Assembly: GCA_040390855.1 (NCBI GenBank)
Contig: JAZJXO010000025.1
Coordinates: 41,347 to 105,346 of the forward strand
DNA length: 64,000 nt
DNA from: Parvibaculum sp040390855
GTDB taxonomy: Bacteria > Pseudomonadota > Alphaproteobacteria > Parvibaculales > Parvibaculaceae
Direction: 5' to 3'
Part shown: in pieces, positions 19,103 through 28,301 of the stretch
Layout: every line of letters starts with the position of its first letter
Position numbering within the stretch: the first letter of the stretch is position 1
The notes under the pieces: generated by a model
What the model saw: the letters and a program-made list of their open reading frames with translations, nothing else
Database searches by the model: none
Told to the model about the DNA's origin: nothing
Translations under genes and position numbers: made by a program

Positions 19103-20170
19103 TCAGGCACCGGTAAAAGGCTCAAGGCCCGACAGCCGCAAACGCGGTTCTATTTCAGGCATATCACGCGGCGGCAACTTCTTCACCGCTTCGGCAATAG
19201 CATGAATGTGCCCCGGCGTTGTGCCGCAGCAGCCACCCACGATATTGACCAGACCCGATGACGCAAACTCTCCGACGAGCTTCGCCATCTGATCCGGCGT
19301 CTCGTCATACTCGCCCATCTCGTTCGGCAGACCGGCATTGGGATGGGCGCTTACATTGACGCCCGCGATGCGCGACAGCGTGTGAACATGGGGGCGCATC
19401 TCCTTGGCACCCAACGCACAGTTGAGGCCGATGGAAAAGGGCCTTACATGCGATACGGAGTTCCAGAAGGCTTCCGGCGTCTGACCGGAAAGAAGCCGAC
19501 CCGACATATCGGTGATCGTTCCCGAAATCATCACAGGCAATTCAAAACCCAGTTCATCGAACACTTCCGACACGGCAAAGAGCGCGGCCTTCGCATTCAG
19601 CGTGTCGAAAATTGTTTCAACGAGAATGAGGTCGGAGCCGCCTTCGATGACGCCGCGCGTCGACTCTTTGTAAGCCTCGCGCAATTCATCAAACGTGACA
19701 TTGCGAAAGCCCGGATCGCTCACCTTTGGCGAGATCGACGCCGTGCGGTTGGTGGGCCCCAGCACACCCGCGACATAGCAAACGCGACCCGGCGTTTCAC
19801 TCTCGGCAATGGCAGCGGCCTCGCGCGCAATTTTCGCGCTCTCGACATTCATTTCATAGGACACGGATTCGAGCTTGTAATCCGCCTGCGCGATGACTGT
19901 CGCGCCGAATGTGTTGGTCTCGGCAATATCGGCACCGGCGCGGAAATATTCGAGGTGAATGTCGCGCAGAATGTCAGGGCGCACGAGACCGATAAGTTCG
20001 TTGTCGCCTTTCAGATCGCGGTCGTGATTTTTGAAACGCGCGCCACGGAAATCCGCTTCGGTGAGCTTGTAGCCCTGGATCATCGTACCCATGGCCCCGT
20101 CCAGCACGAGCACGCGGTGCTTGATTTCGTTCTTCAGATGCGCAATGCGTTCTTCTCTGGTCATTCTCAT
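19103..20170 (-). CDS. Methionine synthase, homocysteine-binding half (MetH N-terminal part)
   Basis: Homocysteine S-methyltransferase domain of 355 residues. VLVLDGAMGTMIQ near the N-terminus is the standard start of MetH. The zinc ligands are visible as Cys in GLNCALG (about 250) and the Cys pair in VGGCCGTTP (about 318-319). It would deliver activated homocysteine to methylcobalamin on the separate C-terminal subunit. The gene lies 5 nt after metF and 42 nt before the C-terminal half. A stand-alone betaine- or S-methylmethionine-type methyltransferase is less likely given the adjacent complementary half. Confidence 0.93.
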   Translation of the reverse strand: MRMTREERIAHLKNEIKHRVLVLDGAMGTMIQGYKLTEADFRGARFKNHDRDLKGDNELIGLVRPDILRDIHLEYFRAGADIAETNTFGATVIAQADYKLESVSYEMNVESAKIAREAAAIAESETPGRVCYVAGVLGPTNRTASISPKVSDPGFRNVTFDELREAYKESTRGVIEGGSDLILVETIFDTLNAKAALFAVSEVFDELGFELPVMISGTITDMSGRLLSGQTPEAFWNSVSHVRPFSIGLNCALGAKEMRPHVHTLSRIAGVNVSAHPNAGLPNEMGEYDETPDQMAKLVGEFASSGLVNIVGGCCGTTPGHIHAIAEAVKKLPPRDMPEIEPRLRLSGLEPFTGA

Positions 20171-20175
20171 ATTCC

Positions 20176-21081
20176 TTATGCCGCAGGCGAAGATGCGAGC
20201 ACCGGATGCCTGCGGATGCCCAATACATTGCAGATCGCAAAAGTGAGATCGGCCTGATTGAGCGTGTAAAAATGGAAGCGGTCAAAGCCGTAGGCGCGCA
20301 GGCGGTTCACCTGCTCGGCCGCGACATAGGCCGCAATCAACTTGCGTGTTTCAAGCTCGTCATCCAGACCGACATAATAATCATCCAGCCATTTTGGAAT
20401 CGACGCGCCGCAGCGTTCGGCCATGCGCTTCGTGCCCTTGAAATTCGTCGTCGGCATGATGCCCGGCACGAGCGGCACGTTGATCCCCTCATGGCGCACC
20501 TTGTCGAGAAAGCGTGTGTGTTTTTCCGTGTCGAATACAAACTGCGAAATCGCCCTCGTCGCACCGGCTCCCACTTTACGCTTCAGCAATTCAATGTCGG
20601 TCTCAAGCGAAGGTGACTCCGGATGTTTCTCCGGATAGGCACTGACGATCACTTCGAAGTCGCCAATCTTGCGGATACCTTCGATAAGGTCGGGTGTTGA
20701 CTGATAGCCTTGCGGATGGGGCACATAGGGCGCACCAAGCTCCGGCATGTCACCGCGCAAGGCGACGATGTGACGGATACCCGCGTCCCAATAGGCGCGG
20801 ATCACATCATCCGTCTCTCCCTTCGACGCACCGACGCAGGTGAGATGGGCTGCCGGCCTCAGCGTTGTTTCCTGCACGATGCGCTTCACTGTGCCATGCG
20901 TACGCTCGCGCGTGGAACCGCCAGCCCCATAAGTGACGGAGACAAGTTCCGGCTGGAAGGGCTCAAGACGACGGATCGAGCGCCAGAGATTGTCTTCCAT
21001 CTCCGGTGTCTTCGGCGGAAAGAACTCAAACGAGACCTGTGTTGCCTGTTCGCTTACGCTTTTCTTTATTATTTCGCTCAT
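20176..21081 (-). CDS. metF: 5,10-methylenetetrahydrofolate reductase
   Basis: FAD enzyme that makes 5-methyl-THF for methionine synthase. The 301 residues form one TIM barrel. QVSFEFFPPKTPEMEDNLW near the N-terminus carries the catalytic Glu, then VSVTYGAGGSTR, and ALRGDMPELG holds the FAD-contacting Asp. It overlaps the regulator gene upstream by 4 nt and precedes both metH halves, giving a complete methyl-transfer unit in one operon. Confidence 0.96.
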   Translation of the reverse strand: MSEIIKKSVSEQATQVSFEFFPPKTPEMEDNLWRSIRRLEPFQPELVSVTYGAGGSTRERTHGTVKRIVQETTLRPAAHLTCVGASKGETDDVIRAYWDAGIRHIVALRGDMPELGAPYVPHPQGYQSTPDLIEGIRKIGDFEVIVSAYPEKHPESPSLETDIELLKRKVGAGATRAISQFVFDTEKHTRFLDKVRHEGINVPLVPGIMPTTNFKGTKRMAERCGASIPKWLDDYYVGLDDELETRKLIAAYVAAEQVNRLRAYGFDRFHFYTLNQADLTFAICNVLGIRRHPVLASSPAA

Positions 21082-22088
21082 GCGCCTGTTCCTTCCAGTT
21101 CCGGACGTCTCTGCGACCTTGTCGGTTTATTCTCTGCCCGCTTGTCGGCGGCGTAGATTACCACCGTCAATTTTGCACCTTCATCATCTTCCGGCGGCAA
21201 CAAACGCCGCGTTTCACTCACCTGAAGACCAGCGGCACCGAACCAGCTTTTGACTTCGTCCTCGCCAAAGCCCAGACGACGGTGTGCTTGCTCTTCACGC
21301 AGGAAATCCAGTTCGTGCGGCGCAAAGTCGGCAATCAACAACCGCCCGCCGGGCCTCAATATACGTGCGGCCTCGCTGACTGCGGCAACCGGATCGTCGA
21401 GATAGTGCAACACCTGATGCAACGTCACGAGATCGGCCACTCCATCGGCCAGCGGCAGATCGTAAAGATCGCCCTGACGCAGCGAGCAATGCTCAATCGC
21501 CAGTTGATCAAGCTTGGCGCGGGCAAAGGCCAGCATTTCCGGCGAGAGGTCAATACCGAGACTTGTCTCGGCCTTCGGCCCGATCAGTTCAATCATGCGC
21601 CCCGTGCCGGTGCCCAGATCGACAAAATGACCGACGGATTGCGCACCGCCCACAAATTCCAAAATGGCCTGTTCGACACTCGCCTCGGCCACATGCAGCG
21701 AACGGATGCGATTCCATTGATCGGCATTGACGCGGAAAAACTCCGCGGCCCGTTCCGAACGCGCGTTGCGCACCACATCGAGCCGCTCCATATCACGCGC
21801 GATAGTCTGATCATCAACCGGAATAAGACCCGTGAGCAAACCTGCGAGCTTCACACCCGCCCCGCTCTGCGAGCGCCGGTAAAATACCCAACTCCCCTCA
21901 CGGAAACGATCAAGCAAGCCGGCTTCGCAAAGAAGCTTCAGATGGCGACTGACGCGCGGCTGACTCTGGCGGAGAATTTGCGTCAACTCGGTGACTGTAA
22001 GTTCGCTCTTGGCTAAAATGGCAAGCAGACGCAGTCGGGTCGGCTCACCCGCCGCTCGCAGCCCTGCCAAGAGTTCGTCCATCGTCAT
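21078..22088 (-). CDS. ArsR-family regulator fused to SAM-dependent methyltransferase, SahR-like
   Basis: The N-terminal ~85 residues are an ArsR winged helix (EPTRLRLLAILAKSELTVTE, recognition helix around QPRVSRHLKLL). There is no CxC metal site. Residues about 140-310 are a class I methyltransferase fold with motif I FVDLGTGTGRM and the LHQVLHYLDDP segment. In Proteobacteria, SahR (ArsR family) represses SAM-cycle genes in response to S-adenosylhomocysteine. The position as first gene before metF and metH, and a palindrome just upstream, support that role; the assignment to SahR is inference. A second ATG at 22082 has a better-spaced GGGAG (8 nt) and may be the true start. Confidence 0.85.
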   Translation of the reverse strand: MTMDELLAGLRAAGEPTRLRLLAILAKSELTVTELTQILRQSQPRVSRHLKLLCEAGLLDRFREGSWVFYRRSQSGAGVKLAGLLTGLIPVDDQTIARDMERLDVVRNARSERAAEFFRVNADQWNRIRSLHVAEASVEQAILEFVGGAQSVGHFVDLGTGTGRMIELIGPKAETSLGIDLSPEMLAFARAKLDQLAIEHCSLRQGDLYDLPLADGVADLVTLHQVLHYLDDPVAAVSEAARILRPGGRLLIADFAPHELDFLREEQAHRRLGFGEDEVKSWFGAAGLQVSETRRLLPPEDDEGAKLTVVIYAADKRAENKPTRSQRRPELEGTGA

Positions 22089-22109
22089 TGCTCCCTTCGA
22101 TGAAATAAT

Positions 22110-22125
22110 ATAAACATATCTTTAT
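22110..22125 (-). promoter_or_regulatory. Candidate SahR operator
   Basis: ATAAACATATCTTTAT is a 16-bp palindrome with a single mismatched pair (C/C at positions 6 and 11). It is centred on ATAT, 22 bp upstream of the regulator start. It lies in a short AT-rich stretch that would also contain the promoter. A symmetric AT-rich site directly before an ArsR-type regulator of methionine genes is what autoregulation predicts. Confidence 0.6.
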
Positions 22126-22380
22126 GTCTAAATACAAGAGGAATTGTGCGGGATTTTTAGTGCTTTTTACGCAACAGTCACATAACAGGGAGACGCCCGC
22201 CTGTCAGTCATGCTGGTTACTGACCGCCCTCTATGATAGCAAGGTCGTGGGGGTTGCAGACTTTCGGGCGCACGAATATGCGAATATCCGTGCAGCCCAC
22301 AGTCGTCTTGCGGCGTTTTCAAGACAGCATCACCCCCCTGATCGAACTTGCAGGCTCCCCCCGCCGCCGCCTGAGGCTAA

Positions 22381-23211
22381 ATGACGGACCATAATATGAA
22401 TTCGGTTGCACGGATCCTGAACCAAAGCGCCAAAGTGGCAGGGCTCGCCCTCATGCTCTCGCTCGCCGCCTGCGCTACAAGACCCGATCCGGCCAATCCT
22501 GCCGCCGTTCAGGCCTATAAAGAAGCCAACGATCCGATTGAGCCGTTGAACCGCTATTTCTTCGAGCTAAACCGCTTCTTCGACATCATCCTGATCAAAC
22601 CGGTCGCCACCTGGTATGACGGGGTCATCCCTGATCGCGGCAAACAGGGCGTGCGCAACGTGCTCGACAATCTGCGCAGCTTCGTTGTCGTAGCCAATGA
22701 CAGCCTACAGGGGCAATGGTCACAGGCGGGCTCAGACGCGACCCGCTTCGGCATCAACACGACGGTCGGCGTGCTGGGCATTTTCGATCCCGCGACCGGT
22801 TGGGGCTACCCCCAGCACCGCGAAGATCTGGGCCAGACTTTCGGCACCTATGGTATTCCCGAAGGTCCCTATTTCTATGTGCCGATTCTCGGCCCTTCCC
22901 CGCCGCGTGATCTGATCGGTTATTTCGGCGACAGCTTGTTCGACCCACTGACCTATATTTACTGGGACGGCCCCTATACCGTGCCGGTCACGCGCGCAGT
23001 GCTGAACGGCATCGACGTGCGCGCACGCAATCTCGGAACACTCGACCAGATCGAACGCACATCGGTTGATTTCTACTCAACCGTGCGCAGTCTTTATCGC
23101 CAGAGTCGCAATAACGAGATCAACAACGGCAAGTCCGATGTCGACAATCTGCCCGACATCGACAACCTAAATTTCGACACAAACGAGCCGCAAGCTGTTT
23201 CTCCTCAGTAG
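22381..23211 (+). CDS. mlaA: MlaA-type outer-membrane lipoprotein (VacJ family)
   Basis: Outer-membrane component that removes misplaced phospholipids and passes them to the Mla system. The 276 residues start with a lipoprotein signal ending LSLAAC, so Cys31 would be acylated. The VacJ core follows: NDPIEPLNRYFFELNRFFD, GVRNVLDNLRS and FGTYGIPEGPYFYVPILGPS. The C-terminal ~35 residues are Asp/Asn rich and unconserved. TGAGG lies 4 nt before the ATG. The MlaC-like gene follows 94 nt downstream; the MlaFEDB inner-membrane genes are not in the window. Confidence 0.93.
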   Translation: MTDHNMNSVARILNQSAKVAGLALMLSLAACATRPDPANPAAVQAYKEANDPIEPLNRYFFELNRFFDIILIKPVATWYDGVIPDRGKQGVRNVLDNLRSFVVVANDSLQGQWSQAGSDATRFGINTTVGVLGIFDPATGWGYPQHREDLGQTFGTYGIPEGPYFYVPILGPSPPRDLIGYFGDSLFDPLTYIYWDGPYTVPVTRAVLNGIDVRARNLGTLDQIERTSVDFYSTVRSLYRQSRNNEINNGKSDVDNLPDIDNLNFDTNEPQAVSPQ

Positions 23212-23305
23212 ACGAAGAGCCTGCAGCCCGCTACCCCCCTCCCCTCGCACATTGGTGCGTGGCTATAACGACCACCGTGACAACACGGGCACTGGAGATC
23301 ATGCA

Positions 23306-23953
23306 ATGACTACCGCACGTCCTATGCGCCGCTTTCTCGCGCCCCTCGCCTTCGCGCTGACCCTCATCACGGCAAGCCTCGCAGCAACGCTGCCTGCCGC
23401 CGCAGGCGACGCCGCCGCCGAAGCCTTTGTGAACGAAATCTCGGTCAAGGCCATCGACATCATTTCCAACAAAACCTTGGGCCGCGCCGATAGGGAAACC
23501 GCCTTCGGTGCCCTGCTCGATGCGAATGCTGACATGCCGAAAATCGCGGCCTTCGCGCTCGGCCAGTATGTCCGCCTGCCGACACCGGAACAAAAAGCAA
23601 AATACCTGACGCTGGTGCGCACTTTCGTCATCAAAGTCTATGTGACGCGCCTTTCCGACTATCATAATGAAAAGCTCGTGGTCACAGGCTCACAAGCCAA
23701 GGGCACCAATCAAGCCCTCGTTGACAGCCAGATCAACTTCACCAATGGCCGCGAGCCCGTCAAAGTGACGTGGTGGCTGGTGAAAGACGCAACAGGCGCA
23801 TACCGCATTTTCGACGTCAATGTCGTCGGCATCTGGCTCGCGCAGGAACAGCGCTCCTCCTTCACCTCTGTCATCGCCAACAATGGTGGCAAATTCGACG
23901 CGCTCATCAACGATCTGACCACAAAGGTCGCAAGCGCCGACGCTGCCAAATAA
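23306..23953 (+). CDS. MlaC-type periplasmic phospholipid-binding protein (Ttg2 family)
   Basis: Periplasmic carrier of the Mla phospholipid transport pathway, about 215 residues. A signal peptide covers about 1-33 (FLAPLAFALTLITASLAATL, cleavage near PAAAG). The mature part has the toluene-tolerance Ttg2 fold (ADRETAFGALLDANADMPKI, ALGQYVRLPTPEQKAKYLTL, VTWWLVKDATGAYRIFDV). The ATG at 23306 has GGAG 8 nt upstream and starts directly at the signal peptide; a longer in-frame start at 23252 would add 18 residues without a ribosome site. It forms a pair with mlaA. Confidence 0.88.
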   Translation: MTTARPMRRFLAPLAFALTLITASLAATLPAAAGDAAAEAFVNEISVKAIDIISNKTLGRADRETAFGALLDANADMPKIAAFALGQYVRLPTPEQKAKYLTLVRTFVIKVYVTRLSDYHNEKLVVTGSQAKGTNQALVDSQINFTNGREPVKVTWWLVKDATGAYRIFDVNVVGIWLAQEQRSSFTSVIANNGGKFDALINDLTTKVASADAAK

Positions 23954-23972
23954 GCGTGAGACCAAACAAAAT

Positions 23973-24006
23973 AAAAACGGCGCGGGGAACACCTCGCGCC
24001 GTTTTT
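23973..24006. terminator. Bidirectional intrinsic terminator between mlaC and ettA
   Basis: AAAAACGGCGCG at 23973-23984 pairs with CGCGCCGTTTTT at 23995-24006 around a 10-nt loop. The A-run on one side and T-run on the other make it usable in both directions. It lies between two convergent genes, 19 nt after the mlaC-like stop and 12 nt from the ettA stop. Confidence 0.9.
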
Positions 24007-24018
24007 GTTTGCCCCGCC

Positions 24019-25674
24019 TTAGCGGCTGAAACGTTTGTACTTGATACGATGGGGAATTTCCGCCTGCGCACCGAGGCGCTTTTTACGATCGGCTTCATAT
24101 TCCTGATAATTGCCTTCAAACCATTCCACATGACTGTCGCCTTCAAAGGCCAGAATATGCGTCGCGATACGGTCGAGAAACCAGCGATCATGGCTGATCA
24201 CAATGGCGCAGCCGGCAAAGGCCACCAGCGCATCTTCCAGCGCCCGCAATGTGTCGACGTCGAGATCGTTTGTCGGTTCGTCGAGAAGGAGAAGGTTCGC
24301 GCCTGATTTGAGCATCTTGGCCAGATGCACACGGTTGCGCTCGCCACCCGAAAGCTGTCCGACCTTCTTCTGCTGATCGCTGCCCTTGAAGTTGAATGCT
24401 CCGACATAGGCACGGCTCGGCATCGTCGTTTTGCCAAGCTCGATAATATCCGTGCCACCGGAGATTTCTTCCCAGACCGTCTTGGTCGGCGTCAGATCAT
24501 CACGGCTCTGATCCACATAGCCCATGACGACCGTATCACCGACTTTCAACGTGCCTTCATCGGGCGTATCCAGACCCGTCAGCATACGGAAGAGCGTCGT
24601 CTTGCCAGCGCCGTTCGGACCGATGATGCCGACAATGCCACCCGGCGGAAGCTGGAATGACAGACCTTCAATGAGCAACCTGTCACCGAAGGCTTTGGAG
24701 AGGCCTGTGGCCTCGACCACGACGCCCCCGAGACGGGGACCTGCCGGAATGATGATCTGCGCCTTGCCGTCCTGCTGCTTGCCAGCTTCGTTGAGCAATT
24801 CATCATAGGCATTGATACGTGCTTTGCTCTTCGATTGACGCGCCTTGGGGCTCTGACGTATCCATTCCAATTCGCGGGCGAGCGTGCGCTGCACAGCTTC
24901 TTCCTGACGACCTTCCTGCTCCAGCCGTTTCGACTTCTGTTCAAGCCATGAGGAATAGTTGCCTTCGTAGGGAATACCCGAACCACGGTCGAGTTCCAGA
25001 ATCCAGCCTGTCACATTGTCGAGAAAATATCGGTCATGGGTGACGAGAACGACGGTGCCGGTATATTCCTTCAGATAATTCTGCAACCAAGCAACCGACT
25101 CCGCATCCAAATGGTTGGTCGGTTCGTCGAGGAGCAACAGGTCGGGTGCCGCAAGCAGAAGACGGCAAAGCGCGACACGGCGCTTTTCACCGCCCGACAG
25201 TTGAGACACATCCGCCGCACCATCCGGGCAGCGCAGCGCATCCATGGCCATCTCAACCTGACTTTCGAGATCCCAAAGGTTCTGCGCGTCGATAATATCC
25301 TGCAGCTTCGCCATCTCTTCGGCGGTCTCGTCCGAATAATTCATGGCGAGTTCATTGTAACGATCAACCAGCGCCTTCTTTTCAGCGGCCCCCAGCATCA
25401 CATTGCCAAGCACGTCCAATGTCGGATCAAGCTCCGGCTCCTGCATGAGATAGCCCACTTTGGCACTCTCGGCCGCCCATGCCTCGCCCGTATGGTCCTG
25501 GTCCACGCCGGCCATAATCCGCAAAAGCGTCGATTTACCCGCACCGTTGAGACCCACCACGCCGATTTTGACACCGGGCAGGAAAGACAGACGAATGTCT
25601 TTCAGAACCTGCTTGCCACCGGGATAGGTCTTGGACAGCCGGTCCATGACATAGACATATTGATAAGAGGCCAT
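24019..25674 (-). CDS. ettA: Energy-dependent translational throttle protein EttA
   Basis: ABC-F ATPase that binds the ribosomal E site and gates the first elongation steps according to ATP/ADP. Two ABC domains are visible. The first has Walker A GLNGAGKST and signature QLSGGEKRR. The second has Walker A GPNGAGKTT and signature QLSGGERNR. Both carry LLLDEPTN Walker B motifs, and a charged linker lies between them (about 245-315). There are no membrane segments. I place the start at ATG 25674 (MASYQYVYVMDRLSKTYPGG), which matches the family N-terminus and gives 551 residues; the open frame extends to 25770 without support. Confidence 0.95.
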   Translation of the reverse strand: MASYQYVYVMDRLSKTYPGGKQVLKDIRLSFLPGVKIGVVGLNGAGKSTLLRIMAGVDQDHTGEAWAAESAKVGYLMQEPELDPTLDVLGNVMLGAAEKKALVDRYNELAMNYSDETAEEMAKLQDIIDAQNLWDLESQVEMAMDALRCPDGAADVSQLSGGEKRRVALCRLLLAAPDLLLLDEPTNHLDAESVAWLQNYLKEYTGTVVLVTHDRYFLDNVTGWILELDRGSGIPYEGNYSSWLEQKSKRLEQEGRQEEAVQRTLARELEWIRQSPKARQSKSKARINAYDELLNEAGKQQDGKAQIIIPAGPRLGGVVVEATGLSKAFGDRLLIEGLSFQLPPGGIVGIIGPNGAGKTTLFRMLTGLDTPDEGTLKVGDTVVMGYVDQSRDDLTPTKTVWEEISGGTDIIELGKTTMPSRAYVGAFNFKGSDQQKKVGQLSGGERNRVHLAKMLKSGANLLLLDEPTNDLDVDTLRALEDALVAFAGCAIVISHDRWFLDRIATHILAFEGDSHVEWFEGNYQEYEADRKKRLGAQAEIPHRIKYKRFSR

Positions 25675-25845
25675 CTGCCGCTCGCTCATAAGTTTTGAGG
25701 GATGAATTGAGGCCACTTCTAGCGGATCAAGCCTCCAGCGGCAATCTTTGCCAATTCTGCCATTTAACATGTCTAGGCTTCGCTCAGCGGCCTGCTACAA
25801 TGGTCTTCCCCGGCGAAACTCCCCCCGCCTGCCAGGAGAAGACCG

Positions 25846-26910
25846 ATGACGGCCCAACCGACACCTGCCCCGCAACTTCCTGCGGGCCAATCCTTTCCGG
25901 CCTCCGGCCTGCCCTATCTCGATCTTGTCTCTTTCGGCCTTGCCGCCGTCGCGCTCTATGCCGTGCTGGCGCTCGGCCTGCTGCCGGCTTTTATCGCAAG
26001 CGTTCTCGTTTATGAACTGATCCATGTCGTCGCGCCCATCGTGCGCCGTCGCGGGTTTTCGCATCGTACAGGCAAGATCGCGGCACTTGTCTTTCTGAGT
26101 ATCGCCTTCGTCCTGCTGGTCACCGCCGCCGCACTCGGCCTCACCTCGATGCTCACGGACAGTTCCGACAACGTCGTCATCCTGCTGCGCAAGATGGCCG
26201 AGATTGTTCAGGCCGCAAAAACCTACCTCCCCATATGGACGTATGAATATATTCCGGCCAGCGCCGAGGACTGGCAGACACAGGCCTCTCAATGGCTGCG
26301 CTCCAATGCCGGTGCGCTGCAGGGTCTCGGTGAAAATCTCGGGCGTTTTCTCTTTCACATCATTGTCGGGGCTGTCATCGGCGGCCTTGCCGCAATGGCA
26401 CCTCCCGCCGCGCCACCGTCGAGCCTGCCGCCGCTGCGTGGTGCGCTCCTCAGCCGCGCGCAAATGATCGGCACATCCTTCCGCCGCGTCGTCTTCGCGC
26501 AAGTCCGTATCTCGCTGATCAACACTATCCTCACAGGACTGTATCTCTCGATCTTCCTGCCGCTCATCGGCGTCCATCTGCCTTTCGTCAAAACGATGAT
26601 CGCCGTCACCTTCATTGCAGGACTTCTCCCCGTCATCGGCAATCTCATTTCCAACACGGTGATCGTCATCGTGAGCCTCGGTGTCTCGGCCTATGCCGCT
26701 GTCGGCTCACTCGTTTTTCTTGTCGTCATTCACAAGCTCGAATACTTCTTCAATGCCCGCATCATCGGCTCGCAGATCAGTTCGCGCGCATGGGAACTCC
26801 TCATCGCCATGCTGGTGATGGAAGCATGGTTCGGCATCCCCGGCGTCATCGCCGCGCCGATCTACTATGCTTACATCAAAAACGAACTATCCGAGCGCGG
26901 GTTGATTTAA
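25846..26910 (+). CDS. AI-2E family (PerM-like) transporter
   Basis: Integral membrane protein of 354 residues with seven to eight hydrophobic segments. A Pro-rich start precedes two N-terminal helices, then a soluble stretch (about 110-160), then the conserved C-terminal block. That block includes FVKTMIAVTFIAGLLPVIGN and HKLEYFFNARIIGSQI, typical of PF01594. The substrate is unknown; some relatives export autoinducer-2 or act as Na+/H+ antiporters. Its TAA overlaps the TAA of the convergent MFS gene by 4 nt. Confidence 0.85.
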   Translation: MTAQPTPAPQLPAGQSFPASGLPYLDLVSFGLAAVALYAVLALGLLPAFIASVLVYELIHVVAPIVRRRGFSHRTGKIAALVFLSIAFVLLVTAAALGLTSMLTDSSDNVVILLRKMAEIVQAAKTYLPIWTYEYIPASAEDWQTQASQWLRSNAGALQGLGENLGRFLFHIIVGAVIGGLAAMAPPAAPPSSLPPLRGALLSRAQMIGTSFRRVVFAQVRISLINTILTGLYLSIFLPLIGVHLPFVKTMIAVTFIAGLLPVIGNLISNTVIVIVSLGVSAYAAVGSLVFLVVIHKLEYFFNARIIGSQISSRAWELLIAMLVMEAWFGIPGVIAAPIYYAYIKNELSERGLI

Positions 26911-28301
26911 TCAAACCGGCGCGACGACAGACGCCACGCGGCAACAACCGCAACGCAGGCGACCGGCACGAATGAAATGAAAAGCGGGAATGCGATCACC
27001 TTCGCAATCGCGGCATCAATCCCCTCGGCGAACCCAAGAAAGTTGGCGATGACGCCTGCAACTGCCGAACCCGCCGCATAGCCGATCATCTGCATACTGG
27101 GCACAGCGGATGACGCCAGAGCGCGTTCCTCTTCCGGTACCGACGTGATGACACGTCGTGTGATGAACGACCACGCCAGCCCGAAGCCGCCGCCGAGAAA
27201 AGCAGCCGCCAGAGCAATCGCCCAAAGCGGGCCTGCCTCCATTGTGAATGCGAGCAGAACGGAAGCAATGAGCACCGACAAGGCGCCCAGCTTCAGAAAC
27301 AAACTCTCCCAGCGCACTTTAAGTCCTGCCACGGCGAGCGCCGTCACAGTCCATGCGGCAGATTCAATCGCCAGAATATAGCCCGCAAATAACGGGCTCG
27401 CATTGAACACCGCCTGCAGGATCGCCGCGCCGTATACCGAGAGCGTGATCGCACTCACTGACATGGCAAAGATCATCAGATACCCAGAGCCCGCCGCTGT
27501 TGCGAAGGATTGCGTCGAACGCGGCAGGAGCGGCGACGGAGCCCGCGCATCAACGCGCACGAAGGCAACGAACAGAGCAAAGCCCGCAAGGCCAAGCGCG
27601 ATGGCATAAGTCACATCGGCGAGAAGCCCCGCCACCGCAATCGCAACGATGCCGCCTGTCAGCATAACGAGCTGGCGCAGCGGCAATTTGCCTGCGGCTT
27701 CATCAGGCTTCACAGCTTGAAGAAGAAAGGCCGACGCAATCGCAAAGCCGATACCCTGAACCGCGAAGAACCAGAAGGCCCAACGCCAGAGACCTGCTTC
27801 GGCAAAGAGCCCGCCGATCAACGGACCGAGCAATGTCGCGCCACCCCAGATTGCCGACACCGACGCCAATATCCGCGCCCATAAATTTTCCGGAAAAACA
27901 GTGCCGATCGCCACATAGCAAAGCCCGACCACCGCACCCGCCCCGAGCCCCTGCAAGAGACGACCGAAAATAAAGAGAAAAATCTCAGGGGCCACTGCGC
28001 TGATCACGCAACCCACCACATAGACAAGTGCCGACGCGACCATGCTGAAGCGGAGACCAGTGCGCAACGACACCAGTCCAGCGCTTGCGCCCGCAACAAT
28101 CGTCCCGAGTATGAAAGCCGAAGTCGTCCATGCAAAATAAGCGTAGCCACCGATGTCCGCTGCGACACTAGGCATGATCGTCGCCGTCACCAAAGCGTCG
28201 GCAGCGTTGAGCCAGATGCCAAGACAAATCAGCACAAACCGCGCCAATCGTCTTTCGATCAGAAGCTGACCCCACCCCGTTTTGCCGGACACAACCATCA
28301 C
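26907..28301 (-). CDS. MFS transporter, last gene of the aryl-polyene operon
   Basis: Inner-membrane permease of 464 residues with about 14 predicted helices, as in the DHA2/EmrB-type drug exporters. The N-terminal NAADALVTATIMPSVAADIGG segment is typical of that group. It starts inside the last codons of the ketosynthase gene upstream (4-nt overlap), so it is very likely co-transcribed with the pigment genes. MFS genes are not part of the standard aryl-polyene set, which uses an MMPL exporter. It may export an intermediate or confer self-protection, or may simply have been captured by the operon. Confidence 0.88.
   Translation of the reverse strand: MMVVSGKTGWGQLLIERRLARFVLICLGIWLNAADALVTATIMPSVAADIGGYAYFAWTTSAFILGTIVAGASAGLVSLRTGLRFSMVASALVYVVGCVISAVAPEIFLFIFGRLLQGLGAGAVVGLCYVAIGTVFPENLWARILASVSAIWGGATLLGPLIGGLFAEAGLWRWAFWFFAVQGIGFAIASAFLLQAVKPDEAAGKLPLRQLVMLTGGIVAIAVAGLLADVTYAIALGLAGFALFVAFVRVDARAPSPLLPRSTQSFATAAGSGYLMIFAMSVSAITLSVYGAAILQAVFNASPLFAGYILAIESAAWTVTALAVAGLKVRWESLFLKLGALSVLIASVLLAFTMEAGPLWAIALAAAFLGGGFGLAWSFITRRVITSVPEEERALASSAVPSMQMIGYAAGSAVAGVIANFLGFAEGIDAAIAKVIAFPLFISFVPVACVAVVAAWRLSSRRFD

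Noticed and set aside
22124..22384. 86-residue plus-strand frame between the SahR-like gene and mlaA
   Set aside because: Low-complexity Pro-rich end, no ribosome site, overlaps the operator region; treated as promoter DNA.
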